A stretch of 64,000 nt of DNA from Undibacterium sp. CCC3.4. Lineage in GTDB: Bacteria; Pseudomonadota; Gammaproteobacteria; Burkholderiales; Burkholderiaceae_D. Below the pieces are notes generated by a model. The model did not search any database. It saw nothing but the letters and a program-made list of their open reading frames with translations, and was not told the origin of the DNA. Of this stretch, positions 9,317 through 17,543 are shown one piece after another. Position 1 is the stretch's first letter, and every line of letters starts with the position of its first letter. The stretch lies in assembly GCF_034347425.1 (NCBI RefSeq), contig NZ_CP133779.1, positions 3,596,001 to 3,660,000 of the forward strand. The letters run 5' to 3'. The position numbers were made by a program, and so were the translations under genes.

Positions 9317-9562
9317 TCAGAGCTTACGCATAAAAATTACCGGCTTTTCGCTGACAACTGGGGGCGACGATTGACAACTATTACACGAGGATGAGCAAGA
9401 GCTGGCACAGGATTTTTGCGCATGCTCAAAACGCGTCGCCAAGCGTGGATGATGGTCTGCCAATTTCGCGCCTATCCGCCGCCGCCATGAGGAAGGCATC
9501 CACTTCAACAACAAGTAGATGGCGGCAGTAAATAAAATCAGGAAGGTAATGAAAGTCTGCAT
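9317..9562 (-). CDS. FeoB-associated Cys-rich membrane protein (DUF6587-like)
   Basis: An 81-residue protein with one N-terminal membrane helix (FITFLILFTAAIYLLLKWM) and a cytoplasmic Cys cluster KSCASSCSSSCNSCQS. Such small Cys-rich proteins follow feoB in many betaproteobacteria and are thought to replace FeoC. Its start is 2 bases past the feoB stop, so it is the last gene of the feo operon. A role as an iron- or redox-sensing accessory of FeoB is inferred from context. Confidence 0.75.
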   Translation of the reverse strand: MQTFITFLILFTAAIYLLLKWMPSSWRRRIGAKLADHHPRLATRFEHAQKSCASSCSSSCNSCQSSPPVVSEKPVIFMRKL

Positions 9563-9564
9563 GA

Positions 9565-11466
9565 TCAGTGACGCATGAAAAAACTGGCTGTCTCAAAGGT
9601 GATGAACGAGGCGAAGTAGGCCAGTCCGAACAAATACGCCGCCATCATCAAAGGGTAGCGCAAGGTATTGGTCTCACGCTTAACGACGCTGAGCGTCGCA
9701 ATGCACTGCGGAGCAAATACATACCAAGCCAGCAGCGATAAGGCGGTTGGTAAACTCCATGATTGCGCGATCAAGGGTTCGAGCGAGCGGGTCAAGTCGT
9801 CGCCCGATTGTGACAGTGCATACACGGTGCCGAGTGCCGCAACAGCCACTTCGCGCGCTGCCAAACCTGGCACCAAGGCGATACAAATCTGCCAATTGAA
9901 ACCGATGGGAGCAAACACCACCTCCAGCATACGCCCGAGGTAGCCGGCAATGCTGTAGTAAATCGGTGGCTGGGTGGCATGCTCAGGCGCACCCGGGAAA
10001 CTGCTCAAAAACCACAGCAAGACCATCAGCGCTAAAATAATTGTGCCTACCCGAGTAGTGAAAATTTTCGCGCGCTCATACAAACCCATAGCCAAGTTGC
10101 GCGAATTAGGCCAGCGGTAATCGGGCAATTCCAACATCAAAGGATGTTGCTGGCTCAGGCCCCATTTTTTCTTGAACACCAAGGCCACCAGCATCGCCGA
10201 CGCAATACCGGCCAAGTATAAAATAAACAAAACCAAGCCCTGCAGGCTGATGATGCCGAACACCGAGCGTTCCGGTATGAAGGCGGCAATGATCAATGCA
10301 TACACTGGCAAGCGTGCTGAACATGTCATCAGCGGCGCGATCATGATCGTGACGAGGCGATCGCGCGGATCTTGTATGGTGCGGGTTGCCATGATGCCGG
10401 GAATGGCGCAAGCGAAACTCGATAGCAAAGGAATGAAGGCGCGTCCGGATAAACCGACTTTACCCATAATTCTATCGAGCAAAAACGCCGCGCGGGGCAG
10501 GTAGCCCGAGTCTTCCATCACCAAGATGAAGAAGAATAAAATCACAATTTGCGGCAAGAATACCAACACGCTGCCAGCCCCACCGACTACACCTTTGACT
10601 AATAATCCTTGCAGCATGCCATCCGGCACGACGGTCTCGAGCACGCTGCCCAAATGATCCATGCTGTCCTTGATGAACGCCATCGGCCACTGGGCCCAGG
10701 CAAACACGGCTTGAAATACTAAAAACATCAAGGCAGCGAAGATCACTGGCCCACACAGGGGATGCAAGATCCAGCGATCAATGCGATAACTGAGTGGTAA
10801 TTCCAGCCTCGCATTGTCTTCCCCACCTTGGACGCAAGCTTGCAGTATCGTATTGGCTGCTGCCTGTATCGCTTCTGGCGTCGCGCGCTCTTGCTGGGCA
10901 ATCGTCGTGGCGTTGGGCAAGCTGCGCGCCAGCGTTTCCAAGCTGACTTGCAAGGCCTCCAGTCCGTGAAATTCAACGGCAATCGTTTCCACCACCGGCA
11001 CACCGAGGTGCTGTTGCAAAGCTTGAATATCGATCTTGATATTGCGTTTTTTTGCAACGTCCATCATGTTGACGGCCAACACCAGCGGCAAGCCCAGACT
11101 TTTTAATTCCAAAGCCAAGCGCAGACCGCGCTTGAGATTGGTCGCATCGACCACGCACAGCACCGCATCCGGCAAGGCTTCGCCGGCACGCAAGCCACGG
11201 ATAACTTCCTCGGTAATTTTTTCATCCGGGGTAATCGCGTGCATGCTGTAGGTGCCAGGTAAATCGAGTACCTGCCATTCCCGACCATTACTGGCCGTAA
11301 ATTTGCCAAGCTTGCGCTCTATCGTCACGCCGGCATAGTTGGCGACCTTTTGACGCGCACCGGTCAAGCGATTGAAGAGGGCTGTTTTGCCGCAATTGGG
11401 ATTGCCTACCAAGGCGATGCGTGGTGAAAACAGGCTGGCATTGCTCATATTACTTATGTTGCTCAT
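9565..11466 (-). CDS. feoB: Ferrous iron transporter FeoB
   Basis: A 633-residue inner-membrane Fe(II) transporter. The N-terminal G domain has G1 GNPNCGKT (about residue 22), G3 DLPGTY, and G4 NMMD, followed by a helical GDI-like region and a membrane domain with two gate repeats (the first starts FLPQIVILFFFILVMEDSGY). It imports ferrous iron driven or gated by nucleotide hydrolysis. The ATG at 11466 directly abuts the feoA stop. The length is shorter than E. coli FeoB (773) but normal for betaproteobacteria. Confidence 0.95.
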   Translation of the reverse strand: MSNISNMSNASLFSPRIALVGNPNCGKTALFNRLTGARQKVANYAGVTIERKLGKFTASNGREWQVLDLPGTYSMHAITPDEKITEEVIRGLRAGEALPDAVLCVVDATNLKRGLRLALELKSLGLPLVLAVNMMDVAKKRNIKIDIQALQQHLGVPVVETIAVEFHGLEALQVSLETLARSLPNATTIAQQERATPEAIQAAANTILQACVQGGEDNARLELPLSYRIDRWILHPLCGPVIFAALMFLVFQAVFAWAQWPMAFIKDSMDHLGSVLETVVPDGMLQGLLVKGVVGGAGSVLVFLPQIVILFFFILVMEDSGYLPRAAFLLDRIMGKVGLSGRAFIPLLSSFACAIPGIMATRTIQDPRDRLVTIMIAPLMTCSARLPVYALIIAAFIPERSVFGIISLQGLVLFILYLAGIASAMLVALVFKKKWGLSQQHPLMLELPDYRWPNSRNLAMGLYERAKIFTTRVGTIILALMVLLWFLSSFPGAPEHATQPPIYYSIAGYLGRMLEVVFAPIGFNWQICIALVPGLAAREVAVAALGTVYALSQSGDDLTRSLEPLIAQSWSLPTALSLLAWYVFAPQCIATLSVVKRETNTLRYPLMMAAYLFGLAYFASFITFETASFFMRH

Positions 11467-11760
11467 TTAAGCCGTCCGCGGTTTGGTGACAGCAATCAGG
11501 GCGGCTTCGAATTGCCTTAATGCAAATGTTGACTGCCCGATACGCACGGCCAGCGGTTCGCCACCGAAATAGCCTTTATGTAAGACCTTCACGGTCTCGC
11601 CACGAACAAAACCGAGCTCCTTCAAGCGCCGCGCGATATCGCGCATGGAACTCGAGGTATCGGCCTGGGTATGTTCAACATCGTCAACCAGCGCTGTTTC
11701 GCCGATTTGCAGGCGATCGAGCGTGGTGGTCGTTGTTGCATCAATTGGAAAACTACTCAT
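11467..11760 (-). CDS. feoA: FeoA, SH3-like partner of FeoB
   Basis: A 97-residue protein with the FeoA core: IARRLKELGFVRGETVKVLH followed by GGEPLAVRIGQSTFALRQFE, an SH3-like barrel. It assists Fe(II) uptake by FeoB. Its stop is adjacent to the feoB start, giving a tight feoA-feoB-Cys-rich operon. A Fur-box-like site lies 35 bases upstream. Confidence 0.92.
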   Translation of the reverse strand: MSSFPIDATTTTTLDRLQIGETALVDDVEHTQADTSSSMRDIARRLKELGFVRGETVKVLHKGYFGGEPLAVRIGQSTFALRQFEAALIAVTKPRTA

Positions 11761-11794
11761 GAATCATATCTTTTAATCAAGGTTGAAGCGCTAA

Positions 11795-11813
11795 ATGATA
11801 ATGAGAATATATA
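11795..11813 (-). promoter_or_regulatory. Fur-box-like site upstream of feoA
   Basis: The plus-strand sequence ATGATAATGAGAATAT matches the start of the Fur consensus GATAATGATAATCATTATC at 11 of 12 positions (GATAATGAGAAT). Its place upstream of feoAB agrees with iron repression by Fur. The second half-site is weak. Confidence 0.6.
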
Positions 11814-11987
11814 TCAATATCAGTTAGCATTCAATTGTTATACACGGTTTTATTGATCTGCATCCAGTTCAAGCGCCCGAACAGAGGATAAAGTATTGCT
11901 ATTAGTATAATTGTCTGTGCCGTCACCCTAGCTTATCTTCCTGAGGATTGCAGATAGTATTTTCTAAAAGATCACACTACAATGCTG

Positions 11988-12054
11988 GGAGCCTGTAGGA
12001 CTTAGGGAATCGAAGCGATTGTGCAGCCGATTACTCCTAATTCCGGCAGACTCC
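11988..12054. repeat. REP-like hairpin between feoA and the phyH gene
   Basis: Arms 11988-12006 and 12036-12054 are inverted copies matching at 15 of 19 positions (GGAG-CTG--GGA-TTAGG pattern). The 29-base loop holds a small inner dyad (AATCG / CGATT). It is part of the 319-base gap 11761-12079, which otherwise holds only promoters. It looks like an intergenic repetitive element rather than a terminator, because no T-run follows. Confidence 0.5.
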
Positions 12055-12079
12055 TAGAGCTTACTCATCAGGAAATTTA

Positions 12080-12898
12080 ATGCCTAAAATCCAAGCCCCA
12101 GTCGAGCAGTTGCAAGAGCTGATATGTGCAAAAGCCTATATGTCGGAGGTGCTTGATCATGCTGTGCTCAAGCAAATGGGGGTGTTTTTGCTCAAGAATG
12201 CTTTGCCGGCCACGCTCATTGAGCCTTACCTCGCCTCGTATCTGTCAGAAATCAAGCAGGGTGGATTGACTAAGACGGCGCACCATTTGACTGAGGTGAA
12301 GATAGGTGCCGGGCAATTTCTGAACCAGATATTACGCGAACCGGCGTTTATCCATATTGCCGGCCAATTTTTTAATGGGCAAGTCGGTGCCGACTTCCTG
12401 CGCGTGGTTAAAAAAGATGAGCGTGACTATGCCGCCGTATTTTTGCATCAAGATTGTTGCTATCAAATTGGCAGCTTGGAGCGTTATTCTTTATTCATTG
12501 CACTGACCGACTGCGGCCCCGAGAATGGTGGCCTGCGGGTTTACCCGGGCACGCATCACTATGGTTCTTTGGGGGATGCCGGAGAAATTGCCGACATTCT
12601 GCCGCCTGGCTATCCTTCGCTTGCCGCAGAACTGGCAGCCGGGGATATCTTGATTATGAACTCGGCCATATGGCACCAATCGCCCGAGAATGTCAGTCGA
12701 AAAAACCGCATCTATTTGGAAGTGCATCTGCAGCACATTGATGAGCCGACCACCGTAATGGAAATTTGCGGTGTCAGACAATCGCCGTGGCGCTTAGCCA
12801 TGAGTCCGGATGAGATCTTCGCCAATTCGAGAACGCAAAGACTGCGTGCTCTGTATCAACAAATCGACCAACTCAGCCCTAAACTTAGCGAGCAATAA
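12080..12898 (+). CDS. Phytanoyl-CoA dioxygenase (PhyH) family protein
   Basis: A 272-residue Fe(II)/2-oxoglutarate-type oxygenase. The metal-binding facial triad is visible as HQD (in VFLHQDCCYQIG, about residue 122) and a distal His in IWHQSPENVSRKNR with the 2-oxoglutarate-binding Arg nearby. GLRVYPGTHHYGSLG is the usual PhyH strand-turn. It would hydroxylate a small molecule or lipid; the substrate is unknown. ATG 12080 follows AGGAAATTTA. The methyltransferase gene starts 5 bases after its stop, so the two are probably one operon modifying the same substrate. Confidence 0.8.
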   Translation: MPKIQAPVEQLQELICAKAYMSEVLDHAVLKQMGVFLLKNALPATLIEPYLASYLSEIKQGGLTKTAHHLTEVKIGAGQFLNQILREPAFIHIAGQFFNGQVGADFLRVVKKDERDYAAVFLHQDCCYQIGSLERYSLFIALTDCGPENGGLRVYPGTHHYGSLGDAGEIADILPPGYPSLAAELAAGDILIMNSAIWHQSPENVSRKNRIYLEVHLQHIDEPTTVMEICGVRQSPWRLAMSPDEIFANSRTQRLRALYQQIDQLSPKLSEQ

Positions 12899-12903
12899 AT
12901 ACT

Positions 12904-13491
12904 ATGTCACTGCCATCAGAATTTGATAACACTTATTTTCCTCTGCATCGCCAATTCATCAATGCGTATATCGATGAGAGCAAAGCCATCATCGAACAAT
13001 TTCAATCGACCGCTGAGTGGTTGGAAATCGGCCCGCAAAAACAAAGCCACATTCGTTCGGTCTATGCAGATAAGAGCATTTTATCGCTCGATATCGATGA
13101 TACCTATACGCCAGATGTCATTGCTGATCTGACGATCACCAATCCCGGCTTGGCGAGCGGGCGCTTCGCCGGCATTTTTTGCATGGAAGTGCTGGAGCAT
13201 GTGGTCGACCCCTTCGCGGCCGTCAGTGAGATCGCGCGGATACTCGAAGACGGTGGTTTTGTCGTCGTTTCCACTCCGCTCAACGCGCGCATACATGGTC
13301 CGGTTCCCGATTGCTGGCGTTTCACTGAATTTGGACTGAAGGTCTTGTTCCGCAATTTTGATATTATCGACTTTAAAAAGCTCGATACGCCGGATCGCAA
13401 TTTATTTCCACTGCATTACGCCCTGATTGCGCGTAAAAATACGCAGAAAAATATCGATGCTCGAACAATGCAGTTTTCTTATATCGATTAA
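12904..13491 (+). CDS. Class I SAM-dependent methyltransferase
   Basis: A 195-residue protein with a Methyltransf_11-like fold: WLEIGPQ at the usual SAM-binding glycine position, an acidic end of strand 2 in SLDIDD, and the post-II segment FAGIFCMEVLEHVVDP, followed by LEDGGFVVVSTPLN. The Gly-rich loop is reduced (EIGPQKQSH). It lies 5 bases downstream of the PhyH gene and overlaps tail-to-tail by 4 bases with the kfrA-like gene. The substrate is unknown. Confidence 0.75.
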   Translation: MSLPSEFDNTYFPLHRQFINAYIDESKAIIEQFQSTAEWLEIGPQKQSHIRSVYADKSILSLDIDDTYTPDVIADLTITNPGLASGRFAGIFCMEVLEHVVDPFAAVSEIARILEDGGFVVVSTPLNARIHGPVPDCWRFTEFGLKVLFRNFDIIDFKKLDTPDRNLFPLHYALIARKNTQKNIDARTMQFSYID

Positions 13492-14528
13492 ATTTGCGTG
13501 CTCTCGGGCATATTGGTCGCGGCGGTCGGCGCCTCGACCGGTTTGATCAGCGCCAGCAGTGCGCTCTGTTGATCTTCAATCATGCGGCTTTGTTGCGCCA
13601 ATTGCGCGCTCAGTAAATCCTTCACTTCCTCTGCCGCACGCCGCCCGAGTTGCTCCTCACGCTGCGAGAACTGGCAGTGCTCGAGCATGCTGCGCAGCGT
13701 CTCTTTGGTCAGCAGCAACTCACGCATTTGCTCGGCGCTTCGCTGCTTCTCCACCTCAGTCACTTCCAAGGCGGCCGCTTGCGCCGCATTCTCACTGAGT
13801 AAGTCGGTATTGCTCGCTTGCTGCTGCCCTAGCATGGCTTCGAGTCGAGTCGCACGACTTTGTGCCTGCATGAATTGGCTGCGGCCGTGTTCCAGCTCCG
13901 CATCGGCTTGCCGGATCCGGCTCTCATAGCTGTGTCTGTCGGCCGTGCGCTGCTGGCCGCTGGCTTGCTGAAAGTGTTCAAATTGAGCTTGTGCCGTTTG
14001 TAATTGTTGCTGCAAGCTTGCTATCTGCGCCTGTCCATCTTCCCAGCGGGCCGTCAAGCTGGTGCGTTCGGCGAGAACGTCACGCCATTGCTGGGTCAAG
14101 CTTCGCACCTCATCCTCAAGATCTTTGATACGCCCATTAGCTAGTGATAATTCAGCTTGTAAGCGCGCCGACTGCGTCGTCAAGCTGCCGATTTCCGCAC
14201 GCTGTTGCGCCGCCAAGCGCTCTGCCACCAAACAAAATTGCTCATGTATCTCTTGCTGTTTAGCTAATTGCTCTGTGCATTCCGCTTGCAGTAATTCGTG
14301 TACGTTGCGCAGCGCCCCGAGCAGGGTGGGGGGTAAGCCTGCTTCATCTTGTGAGCGGTGGTTTTGTCGCTCTTGCTTCCATTGTTTTAGTAGCGGGGCA
14401 ATGGTGCTTTTGCTGCCGGTATTGCCGAGCGCGGCGCGCACCAAATCCACCGTTGGTGCCTTGCCTTGCTGCTCGATTTGCAGGGCTGCTTTGTTGATAT
14501 CTGAATAATCAATTCCTGGTCGCGCCAT
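13488..14528 (-). CDS. KfrA-like DNA-binding protein with long coiled coil
   Basis: A 346-residue protein. The N-terminal domain (YSDINKAALQIEQQGKAPTV then VRAALGNTGSKSTIAPLL) is the KfrA_N DNA-binding fold. Residues from about 60 to 330 are an almost continuous Gln/Ala/Leu/Glu-rich coiled coil. KfrA proteins of plasmids are autoregulators that also help segregation; chromosomal copies are poorly studied. It is divergent from a tyrosine recombinase across a gap that holds a near-perfect 11-bp inverted repeat, a likely autoregulatory site. Confidence 0.8.
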   Translation of the reverse strand: MARPGIDYSDINKAALQIEQQGKAPTVDLVRAALGNTGSKSTIAPLLKQWKQERQNHRSQDEAGLPPTLLGALRNVHELLQAECTEQLAKQQEIHEQFCLVAERLAAQQRAEIGSLTTQSARLQAELSLANGRIKDLEDEVRSLTQQWRDVLAERTSLTARWEDGQAQIASLQQQLQTAQAQFEHFQQASGQQRTADRHSYESRIRQADAELEHGRSQFMQAQSRATRLEAMLGQQQASNTDLLSENAAQAAALEVTEVEKQRSAEQMRELLLTKETLRSMLEHCQFSQREEQLGRRAAEEVKDLLSAQLAQQSRMIEDQQSALLALIKPVEAPTAATNMPESTQI

Positions 14529-14615
14529 TTTTTTTCCTGATTTTGTAACGTATTTGTATTACGTAATATTATCTTATTTAATGAAATAATAAAAAGAAAC
14601 TTTTCCTTTTTTTTA

Positions 14616-14643
14616 ACATGCGATAAGATATATTATCGCGTGT
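14616..14643. promoter_or_regulatory. Inverted repeat between kfrA-like gene and recombinase
   Basis: ACATGCGATAA and TTATCGCGTGT are inverted arms, 10 of 11 matching, around a GATATA centre. A further AT-rich palindromic TTACGTAA lies near 14559. The position in the divergent promoter region suggests an operator for the KfrA-like protein, which is known to bind its own promoter in plasmids. Confidence 0.45.
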
Positions 14644-14712
14644 GATAAGCAGCAATTTTTGCACATTCCATATGCCTCGCCAGCACCATTACACCAGAAA
14701 GCTTTTCGCACC

Positions 14713-15687
14713 ATGTTGAAAAAAAATGCGCTGATTTCACCGGAGACGCAAAATGCGCCGAGCGACTTAGCCAGCGTAGCGGCATTGCAAGCGCAATTTT
14801 TAAGCGCCGCCACCGCTGACAATACCCGTCGCGCGTATCGCTCAGCCGTGCGGCATTTTTTAAACTGGGGGGCCAGCTTGCCGGCCGATGAGGCGAGCCT
14901 GACCCGCTATCTGATCGCGCACGCTCAAACACTCAATCCGCGCACCCTGAGTTTGAAAATAACCGCGCTCTCTCAATGGCATAAACAACAAGGTTTTCTC
15001 GACCCATGCGCCGCGCCACAGGTGCGCAAAATCCTCACCGGCATCATGCGCATCCACGGCAAGCCAAAAAAGAAAGCGCGCGCCTTGATGATCGAAGACT
15101 TGGAAGTCATCGTCGCCATGCTCACTCCGAGTGAACAATTAAGCGACCAACGCGATAACGCCTTGTTGCAAATTGGCTACTTTGGCGGACTGCGGCGCTC
15201 CGAGCTCGTCGCCTTGCAATTTGAAGATATCAAGTGGGAACGAGAGGGCATCACAATCACGCTGGCGCGCTCGAAGACCGACCAACTTGGTGTCGGTATC
15301 CAAAAGGCGATACCGTCCAGTGACGGCCTGTGCTGCCCGGCGCGCGCACTGCAGGTCTGGTCCGGTGCTGCCGGTATCGTCAGCGGGCCTGTGTTTCGGC
15401 GCATCGATCAATGGGGCAGGGTGGGGCAGGCAGCCTTACATGCGGCCAGCATCAACGCCATTTTAACAACAGCGGCGAGTCGCGCCGGCTTGGCCGAAGT
15501 GGGCAGCCTGAGCAGTCACAGCCTGCGTCGCGGCATGGCCACCAGCGCCCACCGCGCCGGGGCGACTTTCCGTGCTATCAAACGGCAAGGCGGGTGGCGT
15601 TTTGACGGCACCGTGCATGGCTATATCGAAGAGGCCGACCAATTTAAAGAAAACGCCTTAACTAAGCTGCTGGGTCGAAAGCAGTGA
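14713..15687 (+). CDS. Tyrosine recombinase / site-specific integrase
   Basis: A 324-residue recombinase starting at ATG 14713; the frame is open to a TTG at 14659. The N-terminal SAM-like core-binding domain (SAATADNTRRAYRSAVRHFL) is followed by a catalytic domain with Arg in GYFGGLRRSELVAL, HxxR in SSHSLRRGMA, Trp in GGWRF and Tyr in VHGYIEEA. It cuts and rejoins DNA through that Tyr. No repeat marking an attachment site was seen nearby, so it may act at a distant site. It is divergent from the kfrA-like gene. Confidence 0.85.
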   Translation: MLKKNALISPETQNAPSDLASVAALQAQFLSAATADNTRRAYRSAVRHFLNWGASLPADEASLTRYLIAHAQTLNPRTLSLKITALSQWHKQQGFLDPCAAPQVRKILTGIMRIHGKPKKKARALMIEDLEVIVAMLTPSEQLSDQRDNALLQIGYFGGLRRSELVALQFEDIKWEREGITITLARSKTDQLGVGIQKAIPSSDGLCCPARALQVWSGAAGIVSGPVFRRIDQWGRVGQAALHAASINAILTTAASRAGLAEVGSLSSHSLRRGMATSAHRAGATFRAIKRQGGWRFDGTVHGYIEEADQFKENALTKLLGRKQ

Positions 15688-16073
15688 TTGTTAAATTTCT
15701 TTAGCGAAATGTATTAATAGATATTTTATTGCCTCAAGAAAACATCTATAGTCCTAGCACAGAGACATACTTACTTACAATTTATCAAAGCTTATTGCTG
15801 CGTGGAGACATGTCTTGGCTTATGATGTGATGCAATGCGCAAGTTTTGTTATTGGACGTTCAAGCCGTGTCCATCGATACTGTTGATGTGACAATATTTG
15901 ATGAAATTTTGCCATTCCATTGTTTTTAATGTTCTAGTGCTTTAGTACAATTACGCTAAGGGCTGCAACATCATAGAATCAAAGAGTGTCATCTCTATGG
16001 TGCTCAGATAATAAAAATGTTCTATGGCCATTGTTCAACACATCATTCCCCACTGGGGCGCGGAGAAACTGTA
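15688..16073. other. Intergenic region upstream of the minor-pilin operon
   Basis: An AT-rich 386-base gap that must hold the pilin promoter. I looked for a sigma-54 GG-N10-GC element and did not find a good one. A GGAG ribosome site at 16062-16065 serves the pilin start. No gene or repeat is seen. Confidence 0.4.
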
Positions 16074-16538
16074 ATGCAAGCTAAATCAGATCAAGCAGTC
16101 GCTTACCGATCGTCCGGCTTTACCCTGATTGAACTGATGATCGTGGTCGCCATCGTCGCGATCTTGTCTGCCATTGCCATCCCCAACTATACCGATTTTC
16201 TGTTGCGCGGAAAAATCGTCGAGGCGACTAACAGTCTGAGTTCCGTGCGCGCTTCGATGGAACAGTATTACCAAGATAATCGCACCTATCTCAATGTCGG
16301 CACTACCATTATCTCCCCCTGCAACAGCCTGCCGACTTTGAAATATTTTGCCTTAACCTGTCAACCCTTGACCGCCACGACCTACACCATTCGAGCCGCC
16401 GGCGTGGCCGCTACCTCGACCGCCAATTTCAGCTACTCGGTGACCAATGCAAATGTACAGAGTTCCAGCACCGGCGCAGTCTGGGGCAGCACCACCGGCA
16501 CCACCTGTTGGCTGATGAAAAAGGGTGCCACATGCTGA
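16074..16538 (+). CDS. pilE: Type IV pilin-like protein (PilE family)
   Basis: A 154-residue prepilin. A 15-residue leader ends at the prepilin peptidase site G-FTLIE, followed by the hydrophobic helix LMIVVAIVAILSAIAIPNY. Cys residues at the C-terminal end (TTCWLMKKGATC) can form the usual D-region disulfide. ATG 16074 follows GGAGAAACT. It heads a run of overlapping minor-pilin genes, so it may be a minor rather than major pilin. The next gene starts inside its last codons. Confidence 0.85.
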   Translation: MQAKSDQAVAYRSSGFTLIELMIVVAIVAILSAIAIPNYTDFLLRGKIVEATNSLSSVRASMEQYYQDNRTYLNVGTTIISPCNSLPTLKYFALTCQPLTATTYTIRAAGVAATSTANFSYSVTNANVQSSSTGAVWGSTTGTTCWLMKKGATC

Positions 16539-17131
16539 GAGCGGCTAAGCTGCGCGGCTTCACGATCATTGAAGTCTTGATCACAGTATCGCTGATGTCG
16601 ATACTGATGTTTCTTGGCCAATCGGTATTTACTACTTGGACCGCCAATGCCAAAGCGCGCAGCCTGGCAGAAGCCATACAAAATGGCGTGCGCGCGGCGC
16701 AAGCCGAAGCCGTCAGGCGCAATCGCCAAGTCGCTTTCGTCCTGACAAATGCCGCTCCGGCTGCCAATGTGGCGGCGGTAGCCAATGGCCGTAACTGGTA
16801 TATTCAAGTGCTGCCGATTGTGGCCGGTGAAACGGTGAATACGCCTTACGTGCAAGGTTCCTCGACGGGCTCACTGACTGCCGGCATGAGTGTCACCGGG
16901 CCGGCACTGATTTGCTTCAATTCTCAAGGACGCATCACGACAAACAGTGCTGCCGCGGTGACCACCGCTTTCGGTATGACGTGCGCGGCCACCACAGCCA
17001 ATTATGCCGTTACCAGCACAAGCGCCAACGTCACCGACCGCACGTTTAATGTTCAAGTGGCTATGGGGGGGAAAGTGCGCATGTGCGATGCCAGTCGCAC
17101 TCTCTCGACCACCAATCCGGACGGGTGTTGA
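16532..17131 (+). CDS. fimT: Minor pilin FimT / GspH family
   Basis: A 199-residue prepilin-like protein with cleavage site RG-FTIIEVLITVSLMSIL, followed by the GspH/FimT pattern AEAIQNGVRAAQAEAVRRNR. It would prime pilus assembly together with PilV, PilW, PilX and PilY1. ATG 16532 overlaps the preceding stop, implying translational coupling. The frame open from 16508 has no better start. Confidence 0.85.
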   Translation: MLRAAKLRGFTIIEVLITVSLMSILMFLGQSVFTTWTANAKARSLAEAIQNGVRAAQAEAVRRNRQVAFVLTNAAPAANVAAVANGRNWYIQVLPIVAGETVNTPYVQGSSTGSLTAGMSVTGPALICFNSQGRITTNSAAAVTTAFGMTCAATTANYAVTSTSANVTDRTFNVQVAMGGKVRMCDASRTLSTTNPDGC

Positions 17132-17132
17132 G

Positions 17133-17543
17133 ATGACTATGCTCAAGATCGCAAGCAAAAAACAACAGGGCATGCTGCTTATCGAAGTCTTGGTGTCACT
17201 GGTGATTTTTTCCGTTGCCGTGCTGGGCTTGATCGGCTTGCAAGCCGTGGCTACCAAAACATCCTACGATGCCGAAGACCGCAATCGCGCATCCGTCTTG
17301 GCCAATGAAATTATTACTGCCATGTGGACGCAAAACACCAGCTCGCTGCCAACGGCAATCGTTACGGCCTGGCAAACTCAAGTAGCCAACAATGCCGCCA
17401 CCGGCTTGCCCTCCGGCACAGGTGCCATCAGCGCACCGGACGCCAATAATGTCGTCACCGTTACGATTACCTGGAGTTCACCTAACCGTAAACCCGGCGA
17501 TCCTGCCAGCCAGTACATTACCCAGCTCAATGCCTTGCCATGA
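17133..17543 (+). CDS. pilV: Minor pilin PilV
   Basis: A 136-residue prepilin-like protein. The cleavage site and helix QG-MLLIEVLVSLVIFSVAVLG, followed by IGLQAVATKTSYDAEDRNRA, are the PilV signature. ATG 17133 comes directly after the fimT TGA; the frame open from 17004 lies inside fimT. The short length agrees with PilV of betaproteobacteria. It overlaps pilW by 4 bases (ATGA). Confidence 0.85.
   Translation: MTMLKIASKKQQGMLLIEVLVSLVIFSVAVLGLIGLQAVATKTSYDAEDRNRASVLANEIITAMWTQNTSSLPTAIVTAWQTQVANNAATGLPSGTGAISAPDANNVVTVTITWSSPNRKPGDPASQYITQLNALP

Noticed and set aside
15815..15835. A sigma-54 promoter upstream of the pilin gene
   Set aside because: The GG and GC elements are 13 rather than 10 bases apart, so the spacing does not fit.
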